Assembly (NCBI RefSeq): GCF_002848005.1
Contig: NZ_PKHX01000004.1
Span: forward strand, 1-64,000
DNA: 64,000 nucleotides
DNA from: Varibaculum cambriense
GTDB taxonomy: Bacteria > Actinomycetota > Actinomycetes > Actinomycetales > Actinomycetaceae
Direction: 5' to 3'
Positions within the stretch are counted from its first letter, which is position 1. Each line of letters starts with the position of its first letter. Under the pieces are notes generated by a model. The model did no database searches. It saw only the letters and a list, made by a program, of their open reading frames with translations, and was not told where the DNA came from. Both the position numbers and the translations under genes were made by a program. Below, one piece after another: positions 7,679-15,964 of this stretch.

Positions 7679-8134
7679 ATGGCAGTTCATGACAATGGAC
7701 CGGAGCCTTATAGCTTCGATTTGGAAACCGAGACCAAAGAAAACACCAACTATCGCACCACCGCCTGGACCGGGAAATACCTGCAGGTAACCCTAATGTC
7801 TATTCCGGTAGGTGAATCTATTGGCCTGGAAGTACACCCTGATAACGACCAGTTCCTGCGCCTAGATGCCGGCAAAGGCAAAGTAGTAATGGGGGATGCG
7901 GAGGATAATCTCACCTTTGAACAAGAGGTCGGCGATGGTTGGGCAGTGATGGTACCGGCCGGCAAATGGCACGACATTATTAACATCGGGGATGAACCGA
8001 TGAAGGTCTATGCAATCTATTCCCCCTCCCACCACGCGCAGGGAATCGTACAAGAGACTTTTGCCCAGGCGGAAAAGGATGAGGACTCCGGCAAGGATGT
8101 TCCTCCCGAATGGACCGTGCAGCTGGGTAAATAG
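7679..8134 (+). CDS. Cupin-domain protein
   Basis: 151 residues, single-domain cupin, cytoplasmic. The two cupin motifs are seen as GLEVHPDNDQFLRLDAG (residues about 43-59, with H and Q/E-type metal ligands) and MVPAGKWHDIINIG (about 90-103, with H). The pattern resembles small proteins related to the C-terminal cupin of mannose-6-phosphate isomerase/mannose-1-phosphate guanylyltransferase, but the substrate cannot be inferred. GAAAGGAAAG precedes the ATG. It appears monocistronic, with a terminator downstream at 8217-8250. Confidence 0.8.
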   Translation: MAVHDNGPEPYSFDLETETKENTNYRTTAWTGKYLQVTLMSIPVGESIGLEVHPDNDQFLRLDAGKGKVVMGDAEDNLTFEQEVGDGWAVMVPAGKWHDIINIGDEPMKVYAIYSPSHHAQGIVQETFAQAEKDEDSGKDVPPEWTVQLGK

Positions 8135-8216
8135 TTCCCATCCTTTAGAAGCTACTCCAGAAAATAGCTGGAATACCGTGGCTATTTAAAGGGGATAACT
8201 TCAGCAAATAACCTGT

Positions 8217-8257
8217 AGTGGCGTCGCCCTGAATTTGGGGCGGCGCCACTTGCTTTT
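8217..8257 (+). terminator. Terminator between cupin and MTH1187 genes
   Basis: AGTGGCG-T-CGCCC (8217-8229) pairs with GGGCG-G-CGCCACT (8238-8250), followed by TGCTTTT. The stem is symmetric enough to serve the convergent gene pair from both sides. A second smaller hairpin (AATAGC/GCTATT) lies at about 8163-8186. Confidence 0.7.
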
Positions 8258-8304
8258 CCGCAAACAGATATTTGGCCTTAATCCAGATTTTTAAGCAGCT
8301 TACT

Positions 8305-8613
8305 CTAGGACTGCAGTCGATCCAACGCGGCATCTAGACGGGTAAGTTTCGCGGTCATTTCACCCGTGCGGCCAGGACGAATATCAGCTTTAAGAACTAG
8401 TGATACCCGCGGAGCAAACTTGGAGACTGCCTCACACGCATCCTTTACCACCTGCATACATTCATCCCACTCGCCCTCGATAGTGGTGAACATGGAATCC
8501 GTACGGTTAGGTAGTCCCGAATCCCGAATAACTTTTACCGCGGCAGCAACTGCATCATGAACTCCGCCCTCAGCATCGGCGGTAGAAGGAGAAATAGAAA
8601 AGGCAACTAACAT
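8305..8613 (-). CDS. MTH1187/YkoF-type thiamine-binding protein
   Basis: 102-residue protein of the MTH1187 (formerly DUF77) family, a ferredoxin-like fold that binds thiamine or hydroxymethylpyrimidine-type ligands in homologues. Family signatures are the start LVAFSISPS, then VIRDSGLPNRTDSMFTTIEGEWDE, and the end with RVSLVLKADIRPGR. Length is normal. AAGGTAA lies just upstream of the ATG. It stands alone, convergent with the cupin gene and divergent from purL, so the context gives no further hint of its role. Confidence 0.82.
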   Translation of the reverse strand: MLVAFSISPSTADAEGGVHDAVAAAVKVIRDSGLPNRTDSMFTTIEGEWDECMQVVKDACEAVSKFAPRVSLVLKADIRPGRTGEMTAKLTRLDAALDRLQS

Positions 8614-9003
8614 ATTTTTACCTTAGTCCCTCTGGCCTCGAAACCGCCTAACGGATCCAAGTCCCAACCCTCTTGCCTCATTTTCGTTTTTTTAAAAGTA
8701 ATCCCGTAAAGCTCAACTTCTTCCTCGGTACTAAGAGAATCGAGAAAAGGTGAGAAAAATTGCTTGCTGGTTTCTAGTTACTGATTAGTACGCCAGGCGC
8801 TGCCCCTGCTAGGCTAAAAGGGTAGCTAGTTGCTGCGGGGTTCCTTCAAGAAGCCCGGGGCAAGCAGTTAACAGGCTCCCCGGGCAGCAGGTTTTACCAG
8901 AGGTCAGGGGGATGCGGTTGGGTAGTGGGTGAGAATTCAGACGACTTCCCGATTCCGCGCGCAAAATTTCATACCGGGCAGCTATTTCATATAAGGGAAG
9001 ACT
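8614..9003. promoter_or_regulatory. Divergent promoter region and structured purL leader
   Basis: About 390 bases without a gene. It separates the MTH1187 gene from purL. A strong stem GCCCGGGG (8853-8860) with CCCCGGGC (8878-8885) can form, and TGCTGC (8831-8836) can pair with GCAGCA (8884-8889), so the two pairings compete for the same bases near 8884. This is compatible with a switching leader, but no purine-riboswitch core was recognised. Confidence 0.4.
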
Positions 9004-12000
9004 TTGAATAAGCGGATTTTCGTAAGGAAAAAGAACGATACTACCCAGTTCAATGTCTATGACATTTTCGGCCTCGACGCGGCTGCACTGGAAAAAGCCA
9101 AATACACCGTGTTTGCAGAGGTCAACCAAGATTTGGTGCTGGACGAAATCGATATCGAAGACTATTACGTCCTCGAATATTTGCCCGGACAGTTCGACCA
9201 ACGTGCCGATGCCGCCGAAAAGTGCTTACAGCTGCAAGGATATGAAGCTACCGTAAAATGCGGATACGGACATACCGGCGAGGTTAAGTTCAACCCCATC
9301 GAGATGCGCCTAAAAGATATGGCGGTTCTGGAAAACCAGACCTATGTGCCTAACCGGCAGCTGCCTCCCACCATTGAAATAACCGAAGATTACTATGAAA
9401 ATGCTTCTTTGGCGATGACCAAGGAAGACCTGCTATTTATCAAAGGATACTTTGATAGCATCGGGCGTCTGCCCACCGAAACTGAAATCAAAGTAATCGA
9501 TACCTACTGGTCAGACCATTGTCGCCATACCACTTTTGAAACTGAACTAACCGATGCCGCCTTTAGCGGTCCTTACGCGGATCGCCTACAGGAAGAATGG
9601 GATCGCTACCTAGGGGAGCGCAATAGCGAAAAACCGATTACCCTGATGGATTTGGCCACCTTGGCCGCTAAACGGGAAAAGGTGAAAAACCAGGAAGTTT
9701 CCAACGAGATCAACGCTTGCTCGGTATATGTAACTGTGGGCGGGCAGCGCTATATCCTGCAGTTTAAGAACGAAACTCACAATCACCCCACCGAGATTGA
9801 ACCTTTCGGTGGGGCTTCTACTTGTATAGGGGGAGCTATTCGAGATCCCCTATCGGGACGTACCTTCGTTTACCAGGCCATGCGAATTTCTGGCAGCGCC
9901 GATCCCCGGCTAGCAGACCCGATAGAAGGGAAACTTTCCAGTAAGGAAATCACCCAGCGGGCAGCCGCCGGATATTCCTCCTACGGCAACCAAATCGGGC
10001 TGACCACCAACTATGTAAAAGAAATCTATCACCCCGGTTATCGTGCAAAACGCCTCGAACTCGGGTTTGTGGTGGGAGCAGCCCCCGCAGAAAACATTAT
10101 TAGGGAAGAACCTGCCCCCGGGGATCTCATCCTCTTGATCGGAGGACGCACCGGACGTGACGGGATCGGGGGAGCCACCGGATCCTCCAAAACCCATACT
10201 CGAGACTCCTCCCAAACCTGCGGGGCAGAGGTACAAAAAGGCAACCCGATCATTGAACGCAAGATCCAGCGGCTCTTCCGCCGCGGTGAGGTCGCCAAGC
10301 GGATAAAGAAATGTAACGACTTTGGGGCCGGGGGAGTCTCCGTTGCCATCGGGGAACTGGCTCCCGGACTAGAGATAGAACTTGACCGGGTACCGGTCAA
10401 ATATCAGGGATTAAATGGTACCGAGTTAGCGATCTCGGAATCTCAAGAGCGGATGGCAGTCTGCATCGACCCTGCAGACCTGCAGTTCTTCTATGATGCT
10501 TGCGCCAGTGAGGACGTAGAAGTAACCCACGTGGCCACCGTGACTGCTGAGCGGCGTCTGGTGATGCATTACTTGGGAGAAACTATCGTCGATATTTCCC
10601 GAGACTTCCTGGACACTAACGGGGTACGTTCCCAAGCTAAATTTAAGGCAGCCTCGGGTGGACAAATCGCTCCCGAGCGGGAAGTTTCCGGTTCAAACCT
10701 GCAGGAAAAATTAGCAAATAACCTGGCGGACTTAAATATTTGTTCTCAGCGCGGCTTAAACGAGATCTTTGATTCCTCGATTGGTGCCACCACTTTGACC
10801 CTGCCTTACGGTGGTAAATTTCAGCGCACCCCCTCGCAGGTGAGTGCCCAACTGGTATCTCTAGAGGATGGACAGGCCGAGGTAGCCTCAGTAGCGGCCT
10901 ACGGTTTTGAACCTTCGCTAGCCGAACTTAGCCCCTATCACAGCGCCATAGTTTCCGTAGTGCAATCCATGTCGCGACTGGCCGCAGCCGGGGTAGATTA
11001 CCGCGACTTGTATTTCACTTTCCAAGAATATTTCCAGCGCCTAGGCGAAGACCCCGAAAAGTGGGGAACCGTGGTAGAAGCCCTGCTAGGAGCTAACCGC
11101 GTCTTAAGGCACTTCCACCTGGCCTCTATCGGGGGCAAAGATTCCATGTCCGGTACTTTCGAAGACATGCATGTGCCGCCGACCTTGGTAAGCTTCGCTA
11201 TCGGAATGCAGCAAGCAGATAAATTGCGCACTCCCGAATTTAAAGCCCGTAATCATCGTCTCTACCTGTTACCAGTGCAAACAGATGAGCTGGGGGCAGT
11301 TGATCTGGAATCTTTCCAAGCTGCCCTCGATAGGCTGCAAGCGATTAATCCGCTCTCGGCATATGCCCTGGGATATGGAGGGATCGCAGAAGCGCTGCCA
11401 AAAATGGCTTTCGGAAACCGGATCGGTTTCGACATTAACACGGAAGAAGACCTCTTTGCTTCCCGCTATGGCAGTTTCCTGATCGAAACTGATCAACATT
11501 TGGACTTACCGTTGCTGGGGTACACCGGTAGCTGGTCAGACAGTACCCTTAACGGGCAGCGCTTAGACCTGGCTGCTTTGCAAAAAGCCTGGGAAGAACC
11601 TTTAGCAGAGATTTTCCCGACCGCCGGTAAGCGGATCACCAGTAGTGCCTCCCGTTCCAGCGAAACCTGCCTGACCAAGACACATCACGCCCCCTATCGA
11701 AAGCAAAATCCGCAGGTATTTATCCCCATCTTCCCGGGTACTAACTGCGAATACGATATGACCCGGGCTTTTACTCGCGAAGGGGCACAGGTGGTAACCG
11801 AGGTTTACCGGGATGCCGCCTCCTATGCCCGACAAATCGAGCAAGCCGATATTTTGGCGCTGCCCGGCGGATTCTCCGTGGGAGATGAGCCGGATGGCTC
11901 GGCAAAATTTATTGTTTCGGTGCTGCGCCAAGAGCAGGTCAAAGAAGCCGTCCACTCCCTACTGCGCAAAGGCGGTCTGATCCTGGGAATTTGTAATGGT

Positions 12001-12450
12001 TTCCAGGCATTGATCAAATCCGGACTGCTTCCCTATGGACAGATCCGCGATCTGGATCCGGATTCACCTACCCTGGCAGCAAATGAGAGTGGTCACCACG
12101 TAGCCAAAATCGTCCATACCGCCGTGTCTTCGGTGGCCTCCCCCTGGCTCAGTTCCTTTGATGTGGGAGAAGTCCACCACATACCGATTTCTCATGGTGA
12201 AGGGCGGGTAATTATGAGCCCCGAGCAGTACCGCGAATATTCGGCCTCGGGTCAGATCGCTACCAAATATTTAGGGGAGAACCCCAATGGATCTTCCTTC
12301 GGAATCGAAGGGCTGTTGGCTCATCACGGGCAAATCCTGGGAAAGATGGGTCATTCAGAAAGGAGCGGTAGCGGTTTATACCTCAACTACTGTCCCGAAA
12401 TAGAACAAAACCTATTCAGAAACGGGGTTAATTATTTCCGATGGATGTAG
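9004..12450 (+). CDS. purL: Phosphoribosylformylglycinamidine synthase, single chain
   Basis: 1148-residue enzyme that converts FGAR, glutamine and ATP to FGAM (fourth step of purine synthesis). It is fused: an N-terminal PurS-like region, the ATP-binding PurL core (NHPTEIEPFGGAS and GGRTGRDGIGGATGSSK) and a C-terminal PurQ-type glutaminase with PGTNCEYD, nucleophile C997 (LGICNGFQ) and the HGEGR histidine. The layout resembles the clostridial/bifidobacterial single-chain form rather than the split PurS/PurQ/PurL of most actinobacteria. The TTG start follows an in-frame stop at 8992 and AAGGGA at 8993-8998. It opens the pur operon and overlaps purE by 10 bases. Confidence 0.95.
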   Translation: MNKRIFVRKKNDTTQFNVYDIFGLDAAALEKAKYTVFAEVNQDLVLDEIDIEDYYVLEYLPGQFDQRADAAEKCLQLQGYEATVKCGYGHTGEVKFNPIEMRLKDMAVLENQTYVPNRQLPPTIEITEDYYENASLAMTKEDLLFIKGYFDSIGRLPTETEIKVIDTYWSDHCRHTTFETELTDAAFSGPYADRLQEEWDRYLGERNSEKPITLMDLATLAAKREKVKNQEVSNEINACSVYVTVGGQRYILQFKNETHNHPTEIEPFGGASTCIGGAIRDPLSGRTFVYQAMRISGSADPRLADPIEGKLSSKEITQRAAAGYSSYGNQIGLTTNYVKEIYHPGYRAKRLELGFVVGAAPAENIIREEPAPGDLILLIGGRTGRDGIGGATGSSKTHTRDSSQTCGAEVQKGNPIIERKIQRLFRRGEVAKRIKKCNDFGAGGVSVAIGELAPGLEIELDRVPVKYQGLNGTELAISESQERMAVCIDPADLQFFYDACASEDVEVTHVATVTAERRLVMHYLGETIVDISRDFLDTNGVRSQAKFKAASGGQIAPEREVSGSNLQEKLANNLADLNICSQRGLNEIFDSSIGATTLTLPYGGKFQRTPSQVSAQLVSLEDGQAEVASVAAYGFEPSLAELSPYHSAIVSVVQSMSRLAAAGVDYRDLYFTFQEYFQRLGEDPEKWGTVVEALLGANRVLRHFHLASIGGKDSMSGTFEDMHVPPTLVSFAIGMQQADKLRTPEFKARNHRLYLLPVQTDELGAVDLESFQAALDRLQAINPLSAYALGYGGIAEALPKMAFGNRIGFDINTEEDLFASRYGSFLIETDQHLDLPLLGYTGSWSDSTLNGQRLDLAALQKAWEEPLAEIFPTAGKRITSSASRSSETCLTKTHHAPYRKQNPQVFIPIFPGTNCEYDMTRAFTREGAQVVTEVYRDAASYARQIEQADILALPGGFSVGDEPDGSAKFIVSVLRQEQVKEAVHSLLRKGGLILGICNGFQALIKSGLLPYGQIRDLDPDSPTLAANESGHHVAKIVHTAVSSVASPWLSSFDVGEVHHIPISHGEGRVIMSPEQYREYSASGQIATKYLGENPNGSSFGIEGLLAHHGQILGKMGHSERSGSGLYLNYCPEIEQNLFRNGVNYFRWM

Positions 12451-12911
12451 CAATCATTTTTGGTTCCGCCTCCGATAAAGAAAAAATGGCGGGCGCAGCC
12501 AAATGCTTAGACGAGTTCGGATTGGAATATCAGGCTTATATCGCTTCGGCTCATCGCGTACCGGAACTTTTAGAGAAAATCCTAAAAGACGCCGTGGACT
12601 CGGGGGCGAAAGCCATCATCGCCGGGGCCGGCCTGGCGGCGCACCTGCCCGGAGTTATTGCCTCTAAAGTGACGATCCCCGTAATCGGGGTACCTTTAGA
12701 TGCAGCCTTAGGCGGTCAGGATGCTCTCTACTCAATAGTGCAGATGCCGAAAGGAATCCCGGTTTCTACGGTAGGAATCAACAATTCCTATAACGCCGCC
12801 ATGACTGCGGTGCAGATTATTGGCACCAGTAATGAAAAGGTAGCCGCGCAACTCAAAGAGTATCGCGCGAATATGAAGCAGAAGTTCACCGCTGACCCGG
12901 TTAGTTTTTAA
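12441..12911 (+). CDS. purE: N5-carboxyaminoimidazole ribonucleotide mutase
   Basis: 156-residue PurE. It rearranges N5-CAIR to CAIR. Class I signatures are present: GSASDKEKM near the N-terminus, IASAHRVPE (catalytic His) and GAGLAAHLPG. Length is normal. Class I PurE normally needs PurK to make N5-CAIR; no purK is in this window, so it must lie elsewhere. The ATG is inside the end of purL, so translation is coupled. Confidence 0.95.
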   Translation: MDVAIIFGSASDKEKMAGAAKCLDEFGLEYQAYIASAHRVPELLEKILKDAVDSGAKAIIAGAGLAAHLPGVIASKVTIPVIGVPLDAALGGQDALYSIVQMPKGIPVSTVGINNSYNAAMTAVQIIGTSNEKVAAQLKEYRANMKQKFTADPVSF

Positions 12912-12942
12912 AAGAAAATTTTAGAGAAAAAGAAGGCAAAAT

Positions 12943-13653
12943 ATGGAGAAAAAAGAATTCCTCTACGAAGGAAAAGCCAAGAAAATCTATGCCACTGATG
13001 ACCCCGATAAGGTTATTGTCTATTACAAGGATGATGCCACTGCCGGTAACGGTGAAAAGAAAGGCACTATTGCTGATAAAGGCATTATCAACAATGAACT
13101 CACCAGCTACCTGTTTGAAATGCTGGCCTCGCAGGGAGTAAAAACCCACTTCATTGAGAAACTTAATGATCGCGAGCAGCTGTGCTGGAAACTCGATATT
13201 GTTCCGCTAGAGGTAATCACCCGCAATATTATCGCCGGTTCTATGGCAAAGCGTCTGGGGCTCGAAGAGGGCACCATGCCGAAGAAAATGATCCAAGAGT
13301 TCTCCTACAAGGACGACGATCTAGGTGATCCCCTGATTAACTCAGATCACGCGGTAGCCATTGGGGCTGCTACCGAAGAAGAGGTGGCAGAAATCCTGGA
13401 GGTAACCGCCAAGATTAACCAGATCCTATCTGATGCTTTCAAGAAGGAAGGTATCCTTCTGGTGGACTTCAAGATTGAGTTCGGTCGGGACAAGGACGGG
13501 AACCTGCTGTTAGCAGACGAAATTACTCCCGACACTTGCCGGCTGTGGGACGCGGAAACCAAGAAGAAGCTGGATAAGGACCGTTTCCGCCGGGATATGG
13601 GCGGAATCGAAGAAGCCTATAAAGAAATCCTGCACCGCATTACCAAGAAATAG
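12943..13653 (+). CDS. purC: SAICAR synthetase
   Basis: 236 residues. It joins CAIR and aspartate using ATP to give SAICAR. Seen: YEGKAKKIY at the N-terminus (ATP-binding region), [14 protein letters not shown] segment ([20 protein letters not shown]) and DFKIEFG with the LLADEITPD block. Length is typical. It follows purE by 31 bases, with AAGAAGG as ribosome binding site, and is separated from purM by a strong stem-loop. Confidence 0.95.
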   Translation: MEKKEFLYEGKAKKIYATDDPDKVIVYYKDDATAGNGEKKGTIADKGIINNELTSYLFEMLASQGVKTHFIEKLNDREQLCWKLDIVPLEVITRNIIAGSMAKRLGLEEGTMPKKMIQEFSYKDDDLGDPLINSDHAVAIGAATEEEVAEILEVTAKINQILSDAFKKEGILLVDFKIEFGRDKDGNLLLADEITPDTCRLWDAETKKKLDKDRFRRDMGGIEEAYKEILHRITKK

Positions 13654-13670
13654 GTTATTACTGGCGGATC

Positions 13671-13701
13671 CTGGGGGCGGAGGAAACCCCTCCGCCCCCA
13701 G
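13671..13701 (+). repeat. GC-rich stem-loop between purC and purM
   Basis: CTGGGGGCGGAGG (13671-13683) is perfectly complementary to CCTCCGCCCCCAG (13689-13701), with a five-base loop. No T-run follows, so it is not a standard terminator. It may stabilise or process the upstream message, or tune expression of purM-D-F relative to purL-E-C. Confidence 0.7.
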
Positions 13702-13738
13702 GGAACAATCGTTATTTAGGGCAAGGAAAAAATAGATT

Positions 13739-14722
13739 ATGGTCAGCTATAAAGATGCCGGTGTTGATAAAGAGGCAGGATACGAGCATGTGCGCCGGTT
13801 AAAGCAAATGGTTGCCTCCACCCAAAATGAACAGGTTTTGGGGTCGCTAGGATCATTTGCTGCCCTCTATGAACTAGGCAAATACCAGGAACCAGTCCTA
13901 GTCTCCGGTACTGACGGGGTAGGTACCAAGCTGAAAATCGCCTTTGCCCTAAAAAAATACGACACCGTAGGCATCGACCTGGTGGCGATGTGCGTTAACG
14001 ATGTGCTTTGCCATGGGGCGCGGCCACTGTTTTTCCTCGATTACCTAGCATGTTCTGAGCTTGATGCTGAGGTATCTTCCCAGTTAGTTTCGGGAGTGGT
14101 TACCGGTTGCAAGCAGGCGGGTGCGGCACTCATCGGGGGCGAAACCGCAGAGATGCCCGGTTTTTATCAAAGCGGCGAATACGATATGGCCGGGTTTACC
14201 GTCGGAGTGGTAGAAAAGGCCAATATTATTGATGGCTCGACGATAAAAGCCGGCGATGTAGTGGTAGCCCTACCTTCCTCCGGACTGCATTCAAATGGAT
14301 TCTCACTGGTGAGAGCGCTCTTCAAAGATCATTTTCCCGAGGAACTGTTGACCCCTACTAAAATCTACGTTCCCGAAATTCTCTCGTTGCTGGACCAAAA
14401 AATCGAGATCCACGGGCTGGCTAATATTACCGGGGGCGGGCTGGAAGAAAACGTACCCCGGATTATTCCCGAGGGTCTTTGCGCACGGATCGAAAAAGAA
14501 AAGGTTCGGATTCCCGCCATCTTTAAACGCGAAGAATTCGCGGCAGTACCTGAAAGTGAAATGTGGGGAACTTTCAATATGGGGGTGGGCTTCACCTTGG
14601 TAATTCCCCCTGAAGAACTACCGAAAGTAACCGCCGCGCTGCCCGAGGCCTACAAAATCGGAGAAATCCTTAGCAAAGAGCAATGCGATGGCTCTGCCGA
14701 AAATAAAATCTGTCTGCTTTAA
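13739..14722 (+). CDS. purM: AIR synthetase (phosphoribosylformylglycinamidine cyclo-ligase)
   Basis: 327 residues. It closes the imidazole ring: FGAM plus ATP gives AIR. Seen: SGTDGVGTKLKIA (ATP-binding loop), GIDLVAMCVNDVL, GGETAEMPG and the C-terminal NMGVGF segment. It is slightly shorter than the 340-350 residues common in the family, mainly at the N-terminus, which begins VSYKDAGVDKEAG and looks complete. The spacing to the AAGGA-like site is on the long side. Confidence 0.95.
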   Translation: MVSYKDAGVDKEAGYEHVRRLKQMVASTQNEQVLGSLGSFAALYELGKYQEPVLVSGTDGVGTKLKIAFALKKYDTVGIDLVAMCVNDVLCHGARPLFFLDYLACSELDAEVSSQLVSGVVTGCKQAGAALIGGETAEMPGFYQSGEYDMAGFTVGVVEKANIIDGSTIKAGDVVVALPSSGLHSNGFSLVRALFKDHFPEELLTPTKIYVPEILSLLDQKIEIHGLANITGGGLEENVPRIIPEGLCARIEKEKVRIPAIFKREEFAAVPESEMWGTFNMGVGFTLVIPPEELPKVTAALPEAYKIGEILSKEQCDGSAENKICLL

Positions 14723-14761
14723 CCGCAAGTAACCAAGCCAGCTAGAAAAGAGAAAAAACTA

Positions 14762-15955
14762 ATGGCCAAGATTTTGATAGTAGGCAACGGGGGACGTGAG
14801 AATGCGATTAAACGCGCCCTTTCCGCCCACGAAATTGCCCAAACTACCTCCTCTGATATGCAGGAAATCTTGCGGACAGCCCAGGAGTTCTCCGCGGATC
14901 TAACTATTGTGGGTAGCGAAGACCTGCTGGTAGCGGGGATTGGGGATCTGTTTAGCCAGGCCGGTATGAAACTATTTGGCCCGGGTAAAGCGGCGGCTCG
15001 CCTGGAAGGATCCAAAGCCTACGCCAAAGACTTTATGCACAAATACGGGGTGAAAACCGCCCGTTACGAAACCTTCACCGATCCGAAGGACGCGATGGCG
15101 GGGCTAGCTGATTTTAACTTACCGGTTGTGGTCAAAGCCTCCGGGTTAGCCGCCGGTAAAGGCGTGATTATCTGCCAGACCACCGAGGAAGCACAAGACG
15201 CTATCTCTCAAATCATGGTGGACCAGCGCTTCGGGCAAGCCGGCGAAAAGGTGGTGCTGGAAGAATTCTTGGTGGGTAAAGAGGCCTCGATTCTCAGTCT
15301 CGCCAACGAAAAGGGGATCTTCCCGTTAGTTTCCGCCAAAGACCACAAGAAAATAGGGGAGGGGGAGACCGGCCCTAATACCGGCGGGATGGGTACTTTT
15401 GCCCCCAACCCCTTCTACACTGCGCAGCGGCAAGCAGAGTTCGAACGCGATATTTTGGCTCCCACTTTAAAAGGAATTCAAGCAGAAGGTCTCGAGTTTG
15501 CCGGTTGCATCTTCTTTGGGCTGATGCTGACCGATAACGGTACTTACCTGCTGGAATACAATATGCGTTTCGGGGATCCGGAAACGCAAGTGGTGCTTCC
15601 CTTAGTTGAGGGGGATTTTTACCAGCTGCTGGTGGCTTGTATGGAACGGCGCCTAGAACCTAGCGATATTAAAATCCGCGATCAAAAAGCTATTTGTCTG
15701 GTGTTGGCTTCGGGAGGCTACCCGGGGAGCTATGAAAAAGGCAAAGAGATTACCGGGCTAGAGGGCGTAGATTATCTCGATGCCGGGGTACGGCGCGAGG
15801 AGGGGAAAGCCTATACCAATGGGGGGCGGGTACTGAATCTAGTAGCTCGCGCAGACACTTTAGAAGCCGCCCGCCAGGTGGTTTACGAAAATGCCCAAAA
15901 AGTAGATTTTGCGGGCAAAACTTACCGAAAAGATATTGGCGCAGACGCGGTTTAG
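14762..15955 (+). CDS. purD: Phosphoribosylamine-glycine ligase
   Basis: 397 residues. An ATP-grasp ligase that makes GAR from phosphoribosylamine and glycine. Seen: ILIVGNGGRENAI at the N-terminus, the central ATP-grasp (VVKASGLAAGKGV, EEFLVGKEASIL), GPNTGGMGTFAP and NMRFGDPETQVVLP. The start ATG follows AGAGAAAAAA; length is slightly short but typical of the family. It sits between purM and purF in the pur operon. Confidence 0.95.
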   Translation: MAKILIVGNGGRENAIKRALSAHEIAQTTSSDMQEILRTAQEFSADLTIVGSEDLLVAGIGDLFSQAGMKLFGPGKAAARLEGSKAYAKDFMHKYGVKTARYETFTDPKDAMAGLADFNLPVVVKASGLAAGKGVIICQTTEEAQDAISQIMVDQRFGQAGEKVVLEEFLVGKEASILSLANEKGIFPLVSAKDHKKIGEGETGPNTGGMGTFAPNPFYTAQRQAEFERDILAPTLKGIQAEGLEFAGCIFFGLMLTDNGTYLLEYNMRFGDPETQVVLPLVEGDFYQLLVACMERRLEPSDIKIRDQKAICLVLASGGYPGSYEKGKEITGLEGVDYLDAGVRREEGKAYTNGGRVLNLVARADTLEAARQVVYENAQKVDFAGKTYRKDIGADAV

Positions 15956-15964
15956 GAGCGAATT

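Noticed and set aside
8831..8890. tRNA-like fold upstream of purL
   Set aside because: No acceptor stem, no TTCGA-type T-loop and no anticodon arm can be drawn.
8809..9201. 130-residue reverse frame at the purL start
   Set aside because: It overlaps the conserved purL N-terminus and has no homology or ribosome site.
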